From Oscillibacter sp. ER4 (GTDB taxonomy: Bacteria; Bacillota; Clostridia; Oscillospirales; Oscillospiraceae), in NCBI RefSeq assembly GCF_000765235.1, contig NZ_JPJG01000056.1, positions 1-53,274 of the forward strand: a stretch of 53,274 bases of DNA. The letters are read 5' to 3'. Below are positions 1-10,536 of this stretch, piece by piece. The position numbers and the translations under genes were made by a program. The notes beneath the pieces were generated by a model. The model had not been told where the DNA came from, searched no databases, and saw only the letters and a list, made by a program, of their open reading frames with translations. Within the stretch, counting starts at the first letter, position 1. Every line of letters begins with the position of its first letter.

Positions 1-24
1 ATTTATGAAAGGAGAGTAACATCT

Positions 25-3000
25 ATGAAAAAGTTACTCGCAATGGTGCTGGCTCTGGTCATGACTCTGTCTCTGGCCGTCAGCGCCAACGCAGCTTTTA
101 AGGATGCTGACAAGGTCAACGAGACTTACGCCGAAGCAGTCGACGTGCTCAATGGTCTGGGCGTCTTCAAGGGCTACGAGGACGGCTCCTTCAACCCCAC
201 TGGTGACATCACCCGTGCTGAGGTTGCTGCGATCGTCTACCGCATCTACACCGGCGACACGACCGACAAGCAGGCCGGTCTGTACGCCAGCTACAACAAG
301 TTCAGCGACATGAACGGCGCTGGCTGGGCTGCCGGTTACATCGGCTACTGCGCGAATGCTGAGTTCGTCAAGGGCTATCCCGATGGCACATTCAAGCCCT
401 CTGGCAAGGTCACCGGCTACGAGGCTCTCGCTATGATCCTCCGCGCTGTCGGCTACGACAAGAACGGTGAGTTCTCCGGTGCTGGCTGGCAGCTGCATGT
501 TGCTCAGGTTGCCCAGCAGAACGGCCTCCTGAAGAACGTCAAGGGTGTTGACCTGAACAAGGCCGCCTCCCGTGAGCTGGTCGCCGAGCTTCTGTTCCAG
601 ACCATCACCAAGGCCAACATGGTCACCTTCACTCCGGCCTTCGGCTATGTGACCGATAAGGTCGCTGACCTCGACCAGACCACCCTCGGCTACAAGACCT
701 TCGAGCTCCAGTCCGTCTCCGGTGAGATCTCCAAGGTCAGCTACATCGACAAGACCACCCAGTTCACCTATGAGGTCGCTAAGAAGAACAACGCGACCAA
801 GACTGAGACGAAGGAAGTCCTCAACGTTGATGCCGGCTTTGAGGCTCTCGGTTACGAGGGTTATGTCTGGGCCGTCCCCGGCGCCAAGACCAACACCCTG
901 ACCGCTGTTTCCGCCGCTTACCTGACCGGCGAATCCCTCGGTTCCTCCACCAACGGCACCGCTTATGGCGAACTGACCGACAAGGACAACGATGCTTACA
1001 TCGCTAACGATGCCGCTCGCGTCTACTACAACGGCGTGCTCGTTACCGGTACGCTCACCTCTACCATTGCCAAGATCAACAAGGTTGGCGTGAAGGTCGA
1101 CTTCATCGACAACGATCACAACGGCAAGACCGATGTCGTCGTCGTCACCGAGTACACTGCCGCTCTGGTCAACGGCATTGCCAAGGATACCACTTCCACC
1201 GGCTCCAACGCTGTTGAGAAGAACAAGTACTACTTCAGCGAGGGCATCGGCGGCTACAAGGCTTCCGCTGTCTGCTGCGCTGACGAGCTGGCTCTGGACG
1301 ATCTCGTCACTGTTGTCGAGTACAACAAGGCCATCTACGTCAAGAAGGCTGACTTCGTGAGCGATACCTTCTCCGCCATCAACCGCAACAAGGTTGGCGC
1401 TGCTCCCTATAGCTACGACATCGGCGACAAGACCTATCTCGTTGCTACCAATAGCTACAATAATTTCAGTGCTGAGCGCCTGTTCAATAAGGACAACCTG
1501 AACAAGAAGGTCGACATCTACACCGATCCCTACGGCCACATCATCTATGCCGAGCTCAGCAAGGCTGACGTCAACTACCTGTTTGTTCTCAAGAACGACC
1601 ACACCAAGGCTACCACCGGCCTGACCGACACCAAGGTCGTCTTCGCTGCTGATGCCAAGGAAGACGTCATCGGCGTGAACAAGGTTGGCGATCAGAAGAT
1701 CTTCAACGTCAACGAGATCGACAACCACATCTACAGCTACACCGAGAACACCAACGGCAGCTATGCGCTCAAGCTCGCTCACACCGACGACATGACCGCC
1801 AGCTACACCACCAAGACCGCTCAGTGGGGCGACCTCGGTGTGAACAAGAACACCAAGGTCATCGACCTGCGTACCGGCAAGGACAACGCTGTCTACACCG
1901 GCTATGACGAGATCCCCAGCCTGACCAAGGCCACGATCTGCTACATCGCGAACGATGACGACATCATCACCCTTGCTTACCTGATCAGCGGCACCAACAC
2001 CGAGGATCTGACCGCCGACCTGATCGTCTTCACGACCGACGCGAACAAGGAGAAGAAGGTCGATGACGAGACCTACTTCTACCTCGACGTCATCTCCGAC
2101 GGCAAACTGGTTGAGAACTATGAGCTCACCGAGAAGCAGTATAACTACATCGTTAAGCTCGGTGTCGGCGAGTACGTCTACGACGAGAATGGTACGCTTG
2201 ACTCCTACATCGCCTTCCCCGAGGAGTGGCTCGATGCTAAGTGGTCCGACGGCACCATCAAGATCGGCGATAAGACCTTCAAGACCATCAACGATGATGT
2301 TGTCTACAAGGTGCTCGACATCACCAACGGCAAGTCTTATGACCTCACTCGCGTAGTGATGGGCGATCTTGGCCTTTTCGAGCAGGACGGCAAGGTCAAC
2401 GTCAAGGCTTACCTGCACTATGACAAGAAGAACAACGCTGTTACCGAGCTGTACGTGATCGTCGGCGAAGAGGCTACCGGCGCTGCAACCGTGACCGGCA
2501 CCAATCCCGCTTACACCTACATTGTTGACAATGCGCACAACAAGATCACCACGATCGAGAAGGCTGCTGAGGTTCTGAAGGCTGCTGACTTCCTGCGTGA
2601 AGCCAAGGTCAACAGCTTTGTCGGCAAGCTCAACGACAAGGGCGACGGCAAGGCCGCTGCTACCGCTTTTGAGCTGGTCGCTACCGGCTGCGCTTCTAAG
2701 GTCAATGCTGCCAATCCTCAGACCCTTGATGTTGTCGCTAAGGGCACTGACATGACCGTTACTGTTTACACCGACGCGGCTGCCGCTACCGCTCGCGACT
2801 CCAGCAACAATGGTGTCATGAACTTCGAGGACGACACGTATAAGCAGGCTGCTGACAACTGGTTTGTCTTCACCATCAAGAATGCTGATGGCAAGGTTGC
2901 TTACTTCAAGATCAGCCAGAAGCTGCTGAGCGCCGCTTGCACCGTAGAGTCGAAGAACCAGCAGAACGTCAAGATTGAGGGCACTGAGATGAAGGTCGCT

Positions 3001-3174
3001 CCCAATGTCGCTGACATGTCGACCGATGCTGCTACGGCCCTTACCAACATCAAGGCTAACCTGACCGTCCCCGCGGGCGCTACGGTTTCCTATGCTGATG
3101 GCAAGCTGACCGTTACTGCTGAGTGCGGTGATCACGTTACCGTGTACACTGTTAAGTTTGTTCCCTCTATCTAA
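25..3174 (+). CDS. S-layer homology (SLH) domain surface protein
   Basis: 1049 aa exported surface protein. A Sec signal peptide (charged MKK, hydrophobic core, cleavage near SANA-A at residue 23) is followed by SLH repeats at about residues 24-78, 90-140 and a weaker one to about 195; visible motifs are FKGYEDGSFNP..ITRAE and VKGYPDGTFKP. SLH domains anchor proteins to secondary wall polymer. The remaining 850 residues are Thr/Asp/Lys-rich, beta-type, with no domain I can name, as in S-layer or cell-surface array proteins. The start follows AAAGGAGAG at 8-16. Codon use is very biased (GGC, GAC, AAG, CTC), suggesting high expression. A strong terminator follows directly. The promoter lies outside the window. 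SLH assignment is firm; role as the main S-layer protein is inference. Confidence 0.9.
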   Translation: MKKLLAMVLALVMTLSLAVSANAAFKDADKVNETYAEAVDVLNGLGVFKGYEDGSFNPTGDITRAEVAAIVYRIYTGDTTDKQAGLYASYNKFSDMNGAGWAAGYIGYCANAEFVKGYPDGTFKPSGKVTGYEALAMILRAVGYDKNGEFSGAGWQLHVAQVAQQNGLLKNVKGVDLNKAASRELVAELLFQTITKANMVTFTPAFGYVTDKVADLDQTTLGYKTFELQSVSGEISKVSYIDKTTQFTYEVAKKNNATKTETKEVLNVDAGFEALGYEGYVWAVPGAKTNTLTAVSAAYLTGESLGSSTNGTAYGELTDKDNDAYIANDAARVYYNGVLVTGTLTSTIAKINKVGVKVDFIDNDHNGKTDVVVVTEYTAALVNGIAKDTTSTGSNAVEKNKYYFSEGIGGYKASAVCCADELALDDLVTVVEYNKAIYVKKADFVSDTFSAINRNKVGAAPYSYDIGDKTYLVATNSYNNFSAERLFNKDNLNKKVDIYTDPYGHIIYAELSKADVNYLFVLKNDHTKATTGLTDTKVVFAADAKEDVIGVNKVGDQKIFNVNEIDNHIYSYTENTNGSYALKLAHTDDMTASYTTKTAQWGDLGVNKNTKVIDLRTGKDNAVYTGYDEIPSLTKATICYIANDDDIITLAYLISGTNTEDLTADLIVFTTDANKEKKVDDETYFYLDVISDGKLVENYELTEKQYNYIVKLGVGEYVYDENGTLDSYIAFPEEWLDAKWSDGTIKIGDKTFKTINDDVVYKVLDITNGKSYDLTRVVMGDLGLFEQDGKVNVKAYLHYDKKNNAVTELYVIVGEEATGAATVTGTNPAYTYIVDNAHNKITTIEKAAEVLKAADFLREAKVNSFVGKLNDKGDGKAAATAFELVATGCASKVNAANPQTLDVVAKGTDMTVTVYTDAAAATARDSSNNGVMNFEDDTYKQAADNWFVFTIKNADGKVAYFKISQKLLSAACTVESKNQQNVKIEGTEMKVAPNVADMSTDAATALTNIKANLTVPAGATVSYADGKLTVTAECGDHVTVYTVKFVPSI

Positions 3175-3181
3175 TTTCAGC

Positions 3182-3216
3182 AAAAAAGAAGACCCCCTCG
3201 GGGGTCTTCTTTTTTT
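3182..3216. terminator. bidirectional rho-independent terminator
   Basis: An A-tract, a GAAGACCCC/GGGGTCTTC stem and a T-tract lie between the convergent SLH gene and the next minus-strand gene, so it can serve both. Confidence 0.9.
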
Positions 3217-3838
3217 ATTTCTTTAGTCCATAAAGTACCGCGCTTGCGCCCGCGCGCCCAGTGAATTTGAGCGTCAGGCTTTGCATCGAGTTCCAAACCG
3301 CGTCTTCATTGAGCAGTGCGCCGCTGACACCTTCGTAACTGCTGTTGCGGTTCTGCGTGGGCGTGTGATATCCTGCGCCTACGCCTCTATACGCGGGGAA
3401 AATCCACGCGACCGTGGATGCGCGCCCGCCGGTGGCGTTGCCCAGCTCGCCGAGGTTTTTATCGTTGCACAGCAGTTCAATTTTGCCCGCGTCACTTACG
3501 CTCGAGCCCGCTGCGTTCACCGACGCAAACACCAGAAACGCGCGGTAGTCCGCCATGTTCAGCGCCGAGAGGTCGTAGACGATGCTGCCGTTCGCCGCCG
3601 TCGTCGTGCGCACATCGCCGAGCGACACGAGCTTGATCTCCTGCTCCACCGCCACGATCTGCTCTTGCACGGCGGCGATCTGCGCGTTCACGCTTTCCGC
3701 GTCCGCCGCGCGGTTTATCGCGTCGGCGTTCGCCTTGAGCGCCGCGTCGATTTTACCGAACGCCCCGTTAAAGTCGTCCATCTTGATCTGATCCGCCTTG
3801 ACCCATTGCGGAAGTTTGTAATTTGGTGTCGTCTCCAT
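3215..3838 (-). CDS. phage-tail-fibre-like hypothetical protein
   Basis: 207 aa from the ATG at 3838, which has GGGGGAAAGA just upstream; an in-frame ATG at 3877 lacks such a site. The N-terminus (TPNYKLPQWVKADQIKMDDF, then NGAFGKIDAAL) resembles the start of tail-fibre or baseplate-associated proteins in clostridial prophages; about residues 30-75 are heptad-like (likely coiled coil); the C-terminal half is beta-rich with Gly/Ser turns. No other phage gene is adjacent, so it may be a domesticated or stray gene. There is no signal peptide. It ends inside the shared terminator with the SLH gene. Function is not established; similarity to tail proteins is my recollection, not a search. Confidence 0.6.
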   Translation of the reverse strand: METTPNYKLPQWVKADQIKMDDFNGAFGKIDAALKANADAINRAADAESVNAQIAAVQEQIVAVEQEIKLVSLGDVRTTTAANGSIVYDLSALNMADYRAFLVFASVNAAGSSVSDAGKIELLCNDKNLGELGNATGGRASTVAWIFPAYRGVGAGYHTPTQNRNSSYEGVSGALLNEDAVWNSMQSLTLKFTGRAGASAVLYGLKK

Positions 3839-3926
3839 GCTCTTTCCCCCAAATTTTGATAATGTTGGAAAAGGCACCGCACACCCCCCTGCAAACGCGG
3901 GGACACTGCTGCATGGTTTGCCTTTT

Positions 3927-3945
3927 CATGATACGCCGTATCATG
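3927..3945. repeat. perfect 9-1-9 palindrome
   Basis: CATGATACG-C-CGTATCATG lies in the space between two divergent genes, typical in size for a dimeric repressor site. It lies 7 bases before the left arm of a longer inverted repeat. Confidence 0.7.
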
Positions 3946-3951
3946 AAGCAG

Positions 3952-4034
3952 CGTTGCACACAACGCGGCAAAAAGTTGTACCGCCTCCGGTATTAGAATT
4001 CACGATACCACAAATTGCCGCGTTGTGTGCAACG
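3952..4034. repeat. 20-bp perfect inverted repeat, 43-bp spacer
   Basis: Left arm 3952-3971 and right arm 4015-4034 are exact reverse complements. Each arm also contains its own short dyad, CGTTG-N4-CAACG. The right arm ends 8 bases before the -35 of the downstream promoter. It could be a pair of operator sites that loop, or the ends of a tiny mobile element. No coding region lies between the arms. Confidence 0.75.
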
Positions 4035-4041
4035 ATCCCCG

Positions 4042-4070
4042 TTGTGCGCGGGAACTTTTTCGGCTATCAT
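4042..4070 (+). promoter_or_regulatory. promoter of the DUF4097-like lipoprotein gene
   Basis: TTGTGC, 17 bases, TATCAT, about 40 bases before the ATG at 4110. The inverted-repeat arm at 4015-4034 abuts it upstream, so regulator binding there is plausible. Confidence 0.5.
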
Positions 4071-4109
4071 GCGTCTATAGAAGTATCCGAAAGAAACGAG
4101 GACTGACCG

Positions 4110-5524
4110 ATGAAAAACCTCCTTTCCCTCCTGCTCCCCCTCGCGCTGGCCCTTTCCCTCGCCGCCTGCGGCGAAAAAAGCGCAGACGAGGCCGCGCGCC
4201 AAACCCCGCCGACACTGACGGTGACAAGCGCAAACGCTTGCAGCGTCACCCTCAAAAGCAGCAGCTACGACTGGACCTACACCCAGGGCCTACAGAGCAT
4301 GACCGACATTGCCTGCGGCGCGCACCCGCTGGACGAAAACTGCCGCGATATCACGCCTGTACTGGAAATGCCCTTTACAGTGTCGGCCGCCTATTTCTAC
4401 ACCGTGACCCTCGATTTCGGCGATAATTCGCCTGATTCCGCCAGTCTCCGCTGTTGGCCGTCCGACGCCTGGGGCAGCACCGGCATGCCGTCCGAGACCG
4501 TGACCGCCCAGCAGCAGGATAACGGCACATTCCGCGCAGAACTGCCGCAAAGCGACGGCATTTTCGCCGTCGACGCGCTCTGGGACGGCAGCAGCGCGAC
4601 CTACACCTTCTGCACGCAGGCGGAGGGGAGCGAAGAGCTCCACCCGGGCGCGGTGCTCAGCATCGGCGAGAGCGAAGACATCCGCAAGATCGACATCTCG
4701 TGGCGCAGCGGCAGTGTGAACATCTATGCCGCCGAGCAGAGCGCGCAGATCAGCGTGAAGGAGGAATCCACCGCGCCGCTCGCCGAGAGCGAGAAGATGG
4801 TCTGCGCGATCGACGGCGACACGCTGCGCATCCGCTTCCTCGGCGACGCTTACCGCGGCAGCTACGACGGGGAAAAGTACCTCGACGTGGGACTTCCGAG
4901 GGAGCTGGTCAGCGCCGGTCACTTTGAGGAGATAAAAGTCGAAACAACGGACGCCTACACCATCGTGGGCGCGGACGTTTCCGGCAGGATCAAGCTTTCG
5001 ACCGTCGGAGGCGACGCGCGCGTGATGGGCGCAACCTGCCCCACGGTCGAGATCGAGACGGTGAGCGGCAGCGTGGGCGTGGTGGACGGCACATGGGGGG
5101 AAATTGAGCTCTCGACCGTCTCCGGCGTGATCGAGCTTGCGGGCGAAGCGGAAAATGCCGAGATCGAAACCGCGAGCGGCAAGGTGGAATCGCCGGCGCG
5201 CTCGGCGCGCTGGACTTCGAAAGCGTCAGTAGTGACCTGATTTTGGCTACCGAGCGTGCGCTGCGCCTTGATGCCGAAACGGAGAGCGGCAGCATCTATC
5301 TAACCCTTCCCGCGCAGGACGGGTTTACTCTCGACTATGAAACGAAAAGCGGCGCGTTCCGCTCCGCGCTCACCGAGCGCGAAGGAGCGCTCATCACCTG
5401 TCTCGACGACCACGCGACGCACTACTCTGTGCCCGCGCTCGACGGCGGCGCGGTGAGCGAGCTTACGATCGAAACGATGAGCGGCGAGGTGACAATCGAA
5501 GCCTCTTCCTCGGGCAGCAACTGA
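4110..5524 (+). pseudogene. DUF4097-like lipoprotein, split by a frameshift
   Basis: Begins with a lipoprotein signal (LALSLAAC-G, lipobox Cys at about residue 20). The C-terminal half has the repeated short strands with T-V-S-G or T-A-S-G turns (IETVSGSV, LSTVSGVI, IETASGKV, IETMSGEV) typical of DUF4097 beta-helix proteins. The first frame runs to a stop at 5238-5240 and the second continues from about 5200 to 5524. The two join naturally if one base has been lost near 5190-5203, giving ETASGKVES followed by GALGALDFESVSSDL. The break sits beside a GC-rich near-tandem repeat (GGCGCGCT at 5195 and 5204), so a sequencing or assembly slip is as likely as a real mutation. No ribosomal slippery heptamer is visible. 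Confidence 0.75.
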
Positions 5525-5531
5525 AGCGAAC

Positions 5532-5566
5532 GAAAAAAGAGAGCGGCAACGCCGCTCTCTTTTTTC
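5532..5566. terminator. bidirectional rho-independent terminator
   Basis: GAGAGCGGC-AAC-GCCGCTCTC flanked by an A-tract and a T-tract, between the convergent lipoprotein gene and cdd. Confidence 0.9.
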
Positions 5567-5567
5567 G

Positions 5568-5975
5568 TTATTTCTCATCGATTGCAAGCCACGTCTGGTC
5601 GAAGCCGTAGGGAAGCAATTCCTTGATGTGCAGGCGCTTTTCTTCGTTGTCCTTGTTCAGGCAGATGACCTCCATGTCGGGGCCGAACTCGTAGAGCACC
5701 TGACGGCACGCACCGCAGGGGTAGCAGTAGTCGTCGCTGCGCCCCGCGATGACGATGCGCTTGAAGCGCCGGTGCCCCTCGCTCACGGCCTTAAACGCCG
5801 CGGTGCGCTCGGCGCAGTTCGTCAGGCCGTAGCTCGAATTTTCGATGTTGCAGCCGGTGAAGACCGCGCCGTCCTCACATTCGAGCGCCGCGCCCACGGG
5901 GAAGTGGGAGTACGGCACATACGCCATGTCCAGCATGGCGACGGCCTTCGCCTTGAGTTCTTCTAACGTTGCCAT
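5568..5975 (-). CDS. cdd: cytidine deaminase
   Basis: 135 aa, the usual length of the homotetrameric bacterial enzyme, which deaminates (deoxy)cytidine to (deoxy)uridine in pyrimidine salvage. The signature is intact: TGCNIENSSYG substrate loop (about residue 40), CAERTA with the zinc Cys and catalytic Glu (about 53), and PCGACRQ with the two other zinc cysteines (about 86). Start ATG 5975 has GAGGAGG upstream in the 12-base gap from the preceding deacetylase-like gene, so the two are probably one operon, although they share no obvious pathway. Confidence 0.95.
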   Translation of the reverse strand: MATLEELKAKAVAMLDMAYVPYSHFPVGAALECEDGAVFTGCNIENSSYGLTNCAERTAAFKAVSEGHRRFKRIVIAGRSDDYCYPCGACRQVLYEFGPDMEVICLNKDNEEKRLHIKELLPYGFDQTWLAIDEK

Positions 5976-5987
5976 AAAAACGCCTCC

Positions 5988-7241
5988 TCACCAGTCTACG
6001 CCGAGATCAGGACGGACTTGCGTATCCATGATGTCCTCGGCGTTATAGAATTGCAGATAGCGGCTGCGCGCGTGGCGCAGCGTGGTGCCGTCCGGATGCA
6101 GACGGTCGCAGATGACGGCGGAAATGTCGGGCTTCACATAGCTGAACGAACTCGTGCCGACGCTCGCGAAGATGCGGAAGCCCTGGCTTTGCAGGTACTT
6201 GAAGCGCTCGCCGGTCTGGTGCCAGTCGTCACCGTCGGGACGGCCGCCGTGGGGGTAGAACAGAATTTGCGTCGGACCGACGAGCGAGCCGACCTCGTCC
6301 GCCCAGCGCTCGGTGTCGTTGATGACGGTCTGGAGCGGCTTCGTGTCGAGGCGGATGTGGCCCCAGGTGTGGCTGCCGAACGTCCAACCGGTCTCCTTCA
6401 AACGCTGGATGACGGGCTTGACGGCCTCAATCTCGCTCGCGCGGTAGGCATCGAACGCGGGGCGGTCGGGCGAATCTGCCGCGATGTCGCGGTCATCCTG
6501 CGTGCGATAGCCTAAAATACCCTGATAGCCCGTCAGCGAGAAGATGGCCTTCGCGCCGTTGAGTGAAAAGTCGGGGTGCTCGTAGACAAACTGGTCGAGA
6601 ATGGGCGTCGCGTCGAGTTCCTTGGTCAAAAAGGTCTCATTTGTGTACGGATCGGTGCACTGCGCCCAGATCTCGCCGTCCTCGCCGACGACGAGCTTGC
6701 TCGTGAAGCCCTCGTCGAGCATATAGGGGTAGTAGTTCACGTCGTCAAAGCTGATGACGAGCGGCTTTTTGCCCTCTGGCAGCATCAGGGTGTTTCGCAC
6801 CATGTGCGTGCCGGACTCGTCCGTCACCTCGCTCCACACGTCTTCCATCGCGACTAAGATGTAGCCCTTGTCGTACACGGACTGCAAGATCTTCTTGTAC
6901 TCGTCCGCCGTGACCATCCAGTCGTCGAGGCCGTAGCGTTGGTCCTGACTGGCATTGCAGTCGTGGAAGGCCCACTGCGGATAGGCGATGATCGGGTGGA
7001 AAAAGAGGTGCTCCACCACCTGATCCGGTCCCCAGGCCTGCGTGAGCTGGTCCTCCGACCAGTAGTTGCGCACGGCGTCATAGGGGTCGGCCGTGTCGCC
7101 GGTGTTGTTGTCGGTATCGCCGCCATTCTCGTCCGTGACGGTCTGATTGTCGCCGTCGGACGGCGTCGTCTTGTCGCCGCAGGCAGTCAGCAGCGACAGC
7201 ACCATCAGCACGCTGAGCAGCAGTGCAAAAAAGTGTTTCAT
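5988..7241 (-). CDS. polysaccharide-deacetylase-like lipoprotein
   Basis: 417 aa. Lipoprotein signal LSLLTAC-G (Cys at 21), then an Asp/Thr/Gly-rich linker to about residue 50, then a NodB-type fold: LVISFDDV (motif 1, about residue 160), FGSHTWGH (zinc His pair, about 290) and FYPHGG (about 330). This family removes N-acetyl groups from wall or exopolysaccharides outside the membrane; the exact substrate is unknown. The first catalytic motif reads SFDDV rather than TFDDG, which occurs in divergent members. Start ATG 7241 has GAGAGGAG upstream and an extended -10 promoter at 7274-7302. First gene of the probable operon with cdd. Confidence 0.8.
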   Translation of the reverse strand: MKHFFALLLSVLMVLSLLTACGDKTTPSDGDNQTVTDENGGDTDNNTGDTADPYDAVRNYWSEDQLTQAWGPDQVVEHLFFHPIIAYPQWAFHDCNASQDQRYGLDDWMVTADEYKKILQSVYDKGYILVAMEDVWSEVTDESGTHMVRNTLMLPEGKKPLVISFDDVNYYPYMLDEGFTSKLVVGEDGEIWAQCTDPYTNETFLTKELDATPILDQFVYEHPDFSLNGAKAIFSLTGYQGILGYRTQDDRDIAADSPDRPAFDAYRASEIEAVKPVIQRLKETGWTFGSHTWGHIRLDTKPLQTVINDTERWADEVGSLVGPTQILFYPHGGRPDGDDWHQTGERFKYLQSQGFRIFASVGTSSFSYVKPDISAVICDRLHPDGTTLRHARSRYLQFYNAEDIMDTQVRPDLGVDW

Positions 7242-7273
7242 GTCAAAATCTCCTCTCTCAAAACTGCGGGGCT

Positions 7274-7302
7274 ATTATAGCAGACTCTATTTCTTTTGAC
7301 TA
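7274..7302 (-). promoter_or_regulatory. promoter of the deacetylase-like gene and cdd
   Basis: On the minus strand: TAGTCA, 17 bases, TGC-TATAAT (extended -10), about 33 bases before the ATG. Confidence 0.7.
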
Positions 7303-7379
7303 CGCTTTTCACGCTTTTGTTCCCATTTGTAACTATTTACCACAAATAATTAAAGCGTCACAGCTTTTCGCGTCCGCAG

Positions 7380-7492
7380 ACGGGAAATGATTTCGAATCG
7401 TTTTTTGGCTTCGACATGCGCGTGCCAAAAAACTCTTCTCGCTCCGCGCGTGTCGAAGCCGCCCTTTGGGCGGCAAGGCACGAAGCGGAGTG
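7380..7492. repeat. structured intergenic region, nested hairpins
   Basis: Contains a 9-bp stem TTTTTTGGC/GCCAAAAAA (7401-7409, 7424-7432), a competing near-perfect 16-bp inverted repeat (7407-7422 with 7445-7460), a CCGCCC/GGGCGG hairpin (about 7459-7473) and outer CTCCGC/GCGGAG arms. It resembles in layout the repeats at 13.8 and 17.6 kb. No gene is supported in 7242-7545. Confidence 0.5.
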
Positions 7493-7500
7493 TAATTCTC

Positions 7501-7539
7501 AAAAAACAAGGGACACGGTTTCCGTGTCCCTTGTTTTTT
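7501..7539. terminator. rho-independent terminator of asnS
   Basis: An 18-bp stem ending CAAGGGACACGG/CCGTGTCCCTTG with A- and T-tracts on either side, six bases past the asnS stop. Confidence 0.9.
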
Positions 7540-7545
7540 GAAGAA

Positions 7546-8940
<1,395 letters not shown>

Positions 8941-8985
8941 AATAATTTTCCTTCCTTTTGTGGGTTTTCACGGGATAATAGAGGT

Positions 8986-9014
8986 ATTATATGCCACTTC
9001 CCGTGCAAATTCAA
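8986..9014 (-). promoter_or_regulatory. asnS promoter
   Basis: Minus strand TTGAAT, 17 bases, TATAAT, about 46 bases before the asnS ATG. Confidence 0.8.
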
Positions 9015-9027
9015 GCCCCGCTTTGTA

Positions 9028-9056
9028 TTGACTTTTGACAAGTTGTATGTTATGAT
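9028..9056 (+). promoter_or_regulatory. psuG promoter
   Basis: TTGACT, 17 bases, TATGAT; divergent from and directly beside the asnS promoter. Confidence 0.8.
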
Positions 9057-9062
9057 GCAATC

Positions 9063-9093
9063 TTACCTCAAAAGGTAAACGTGAAACTTTCAC
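9063..9093 (+). promoter_or_regulatory. two tandem dyads at the psuG transcription start
   Basis: TTACCT-CAAA-AGGTAA (9063-9078) is followed by GTGAAA-C-TTTCAC (9081-9093), both within the predicted leader just after the -10. They are placed where a repressor would block transcription; no regulator gene is adjacent. Confidence 0.5.
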
Positions 9094-9119
9094 CTATTAC
9101 TTTACAGGAGGATTTTAAC

Positions 9120-10036
<917 letters not shown>

Positions 10037-10040
<4 letters not shown>

Positions 10041-10315
10041 GATATTTTGTCACCTATCTCGCCGCGATCAATCTAATTACGTTCTGCGTCTACGGCGCAG
10101 ACAAGCGCCGCGCCAAGATATCGGGCGCGCGGCGCGTGCCCGAAAAGACCTTATTTGCACTCGCGCTGCTGCTCGGCAGCGCGGGTGCTCTTTTCGCAAT
10201 GAGGGTCTTTCACCACAAGACGCGGCACTGGTACTTCCGGTTCGGCATTCCGGCGATCTTACTCTGCCAGTTAGCTCTGGGAGTATATGTGTACGTGCGG
10301 TTTTTCGCGGCATAA
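10037..10315 (+). CDS. DUF1294 small membrane protein
   Basis: 92 aa, GTG start overlapping the psuG stop by four bases (GTGA), so translation is probably coupled. Family hallmarks: INLITFCVYGADKRRAK near the N-terminus, RVPEKTLFALALLLGSAGAL, and HHKTRHWYFRFGIP before a last membrane segment. Three hydrophobic segments are visible (about 3-20, 38-55, 70-90). The function of DUF1294 is unknown; linkage to psuG may only reflect cotranscription. Confidence 0.85.
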
Positions 10316-10536
10316 AAAATTTTGAAAAATTTGAGATTTTGTGAAACAAAATCGACGCTTTCTGCGTCTAATCAGTGAGGCAAGGGGAAGACGGGCGAAC
10401 GGGAAGATGAAGAATTTATGAATTTTGCATTTTTCTGTTCCCTTATTCCCCGCGGCATGGTAAAATGCCGATGTATGAGAAAGGCTCTGTGCGCGCGGAG
10501 CCAAGATCGAAACAACAAGAAAGGATGAAGAAAATT
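10316..10536 (+). other. intergenic leader with two adjacent hairpins
   Basis: GATTTTGT-GAA-ACAAAATC (10335-10353) is followed at once by GACGC-TTTCT-GCGTC (10354-10368). There is no U-tract, so these are not clear terminators. No convincing promoter with 17-base spacing was found for the next gene. Confidence 0.4.

Noticed and set aside
34-3183. 1049-codon open frame on the minus strand opposite the first SLH gene
   Set aside because: It mirrors the strong codon bias of the real gene, lacks a ribosome site and gives a low-complexity Val/Asp/Leu protein.
5180-5215. Programmed -1 ribosomal frameshift in the DUF4097-like gene
   Set aside because: No slippery heptamer and no downstream pseudoknot apparent; a one-base loss is simpler.
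8941-9000. T-box leader for asnS
   Set aside because: The leader is only about 40 bases after the promoter, too short for a T-box.
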